Source: Pseudomonadota bacterium (lineage in GTDB: Bacteria; Pseudomonadota; Alphaproteobacteria; Sphingomonadales; Sphingomonadaceae). Taken from it: a DNA stretch of 64,000 nucleotides. The stretch covers positions 620,001 through 684,000 of the forward strand of contig JAFAFE010000005.1 in the NCBI GenBank assembly GCA_023423655.1, written 5' to 3'. A model generated the notes under the pieces. It ran no database searches, was not told the origin of the DNA, and saw only the letters and a program-made list of their open reading frames with translations. Of the stretch, positions 62,722-64,000 are shown one piece after another (the stretch's first letter is position 1; the number at the start of each line of letters is the position of its first letter). A program made the position numbers and the translations under genes.

Positions 62722-63600
62722 TCACCCCGCCCCGTCGTCCAGCGCGCGGCCTTCGCCTTTGCGGCGGCGGGCTTCATAGCCTGCAATCCAGCTTTCCCAG
62801 TCGCCAAAGTCGAACCCGCTTTGGATATGCACATCGCCGTCCCATTCGTGCGGATGGCGGTTGCGGTGGCGGTGCATGAGGTCGAGCATGAGCGCGTGGT
62901 TGGGGCTGATGCCTTCCTCCCCCGCGCCGCTCTCCCCTCTACCGTCACCGCGCCCGATCCGCCCGCCAGAGGCTTCGGCAATACGCGCGGTTTCGGCGGC
63001 CAAGGCGGCCGCTTCGGCGCGGTCCTCGCGGTCGCGTTTATCGACGAATAGCACAAGCTGCATCGCCATGCGGTGGTCATAGACGCGCCGCTTGCCCAAA
63101 TGCTCGTTGCGATACCAGACATCTTCCTCCCAGCCGAACGCGGCGCGGAACATGAGCTGGTCAATCACGGTATTGATGTGGAGTTTCATGGCCTGTTTCC
63201 ATAAGGCGGCAAGGCCGGGATCGGCTTTGCGGCGCGCATAAAAAGTCGTGTGATGCACACCGAGCGTGCGCGCGGTGCGGCGGACATTGCCGGTCGCGGC
63301 AAGCCCTTTGATAAAATGATGACGCAGCCGCCCGCTCCACACCGGACCATTGGCGCGCGGGCGGGGAGAAGGTTGACGGGGAGAGGCGTGACGGGTGCGG
63401 GTGCGGCTGCGGGTGGCGGAGGTGGTCGCGGAGGTGGAGGCGGGGGCAGACGCGGCCTCACCGGCACAATCTTGCGCCGGGCCACTCCGCATCGACGGCG
63501 GCAACCGCTTTTCCCACCGCGTCGCCCGCCGCAGCATGGAACGGCGCAACCCCGCACCCGCCGGCCGCAACCGCCACATGCGCGCATAAACCATGGTCAT
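62722..63600 (-). CDS. GTA g1-like terminase small subunit
   Basis: In this 292-residue protein, the N-terminal 85 residues are basic, Ser/Thr/Pro-rich and probably disordered. A helix-turn-helix follows at about 95-130 (HHFIKGLAATGNVRRTARTLGVHHTTFYARRKADPGLAALW), the pattern of DNA-binding terminase small subunits. VIDQLMFRAAFGWEEDVWYRNEHLGKRRVYDHRMAMQLVLFVDKRD is the oligomerisation part. The C-terminal region ends in acidic residues. An ATG two codons later (63594) is possible. It lies about 140 bases behind promoter copy C and is the first gene of the GTA order. Confidence 0.8.
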   Translation of the reverse strand: MTMVYARMWRLRPAGAGLRRSMLRRATRWEKRLPPSMRSGPAQDCAGEAASAPASTSATTSATRSRTRTRHASPRQPSPRPRANGPVWSGRLRHHFIKGLAATGNVRRTARTLGVHHTTFYARRKADPGLAALWKQAMKLHINTVIDQLMFRAAFGWEEDVWYRNEHLGKRRVYDHRMAMQLVLFVDKRDREDRAEAAALAAETARIAEASGGRIGRGDGRGESGAGEEGISPNHALMLDLMHRHRNRHPHEWDGDVHIQSGFDFGDWESWIAGYEARRRKGEGRALDDGAG

Positions 63601-64000
63601 GGCAACTATCCTTTATGATGATGGGGAGGGACGCGGCAGGCGGAAAATATGGTCAGGATAGAGCGGATTTGGCATCCGCTTGACCGAGCGCCCCGCCAAC
63701 AAGGTGCGACTCGCGCATTTCCCGACGATGCGCTTTCTGTGCCATATCAGCGTTATGATGTCAAGCTAGTTTTACCTATTTGGTTATTATAAAACGCGTC
63801 ACATCTAACCCCATACCCCTTCGCGCCTTCGCGCCTTCGCGTGAATCTGTTTCCGGCGGACCCTGTGCAAGGTTGCGAGACGTTATGGTTTCACGCGAAG
63901 GCGCGAAGGCGCGAAGAGGTGGCGTGGGCCGATAGGGCGGCGGGTTCGCGCAGAGAGATTGCGGGTGTGGAAGGGGTCGGGGGTGTCTGGCATCTACCTA
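63601..64000. other. Right-edge non-coding region with promoter copy C and GCGAAG repeats
   Basis: Besides copy C, the region holds an inverted pair of heptamer-type repeats, CCTTCGCGCCTTCGCGTG (about 63822-63842) and CACGCGAAGGCGCGAAGG (about 63892-63909), which could form a long hairpin. No gene is seen up to the edge. Confidence 0.7.
63736..63788 (-). promoter_or_regulatory. Shared GTA promoter module, copy C (TerS)
   Basis: On the minus strand: AATAACC (63788-63782), matching arm GGT (63776-63774), TTGACA (63764-63759), 17 bp, CACAGA (63741-63736). Points to TerS. The spacer shares CAGCGTT (reverse AACGCTG) with copy B. Confidence 0.8.

Noticed and set aside
15131..63600. Integrative prophage
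   Set aside because: No integrase, excisionase control region, replication genes, lysis cassette or att repeats are visible. The gene set and order match a GTA instead.

Overview
The window looks like chromosomal DNA of a sphingomonad (Alphaproteobacteria, order Sphingomonadales; genus not resolved). Grounds: GC-rich coding sequence, an exosortase-A type O-ligase and glycosyltransferase, a large TonB receptor, DUF2793/DUF2163/DUF2460 tail genes, and many short palindromic intergenic repeats of the kind common in sphingomonads. No integrase, att site, tRNA, rRNA or CRISPR array was seen.

Region 1 (about 1-15000) is ordinary chromosome. It holds a SoxR regulator divergent from a VOC/SnoaL pair that has a textbook SoxR promoter; a MaoC-thiolase operon behind a perfect palindrome; an MscS channel; an exosortase-A-associated polysaccharide locus with an unlisted 54-residue protein; an S24 repressor with three operators; a DMT transporter; a thioredoxin-fold protein; ispG; and an OmpA-type porin.

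Region 2 (about 15100-63600) contains a full gene-transfer-agent (GTA)-like head-tail gene set. All of it is on the minus strand and in the RcGTA order g1 to g15 when read from right to left: TerS, TerL, portal, g3.5/DUF6127, prohead protease, capsid, g6, g7, g8, g9, g10, g10.1, g11, g12, g13, g14, g15, DUF2793. Unlike the roughly 15 kb RcGTA cluster it is spread over about 48 kb. The inserted material includes plus-strand genes (a membrane protein, periplasmic proteins, a GGDEF-EAL protein and a DUF3883 pair), a PIN toxin-antitoxin pair, two Sel1-type genes, two large tailspike-like genes, and a block of about 15 kb of host-type genes between portal and tailspike 2 (lipocalin, TSUP transporter, KAP NTPase, DyP peroxidase, TonB receptor, and a HAD-UbiA/GT-C/SMR lipid-linked sugar operon).

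The most striking new signal is a promoter module present four times: an inverted repeat around AACC-n5-GGTT, a fixed 18-19 bp offset, then TTGACA-N17-(T/C)A(C/T)A-type -10 hexamers. The copies lie upstream of TerS, tailspike 2, portal and tailspike 1, so they probably co-regulate the packaging, portal and spike genes. Also notable are the DUF3883 cargo pair next to TerL, a TIM-barrel/DUF2460 fusion with a strong internal ribosome binding site, an NlpC/P60 gene whose N-terminus runs through a palindromic repeat, and a tailspike with a duplicated N-terminal domain.
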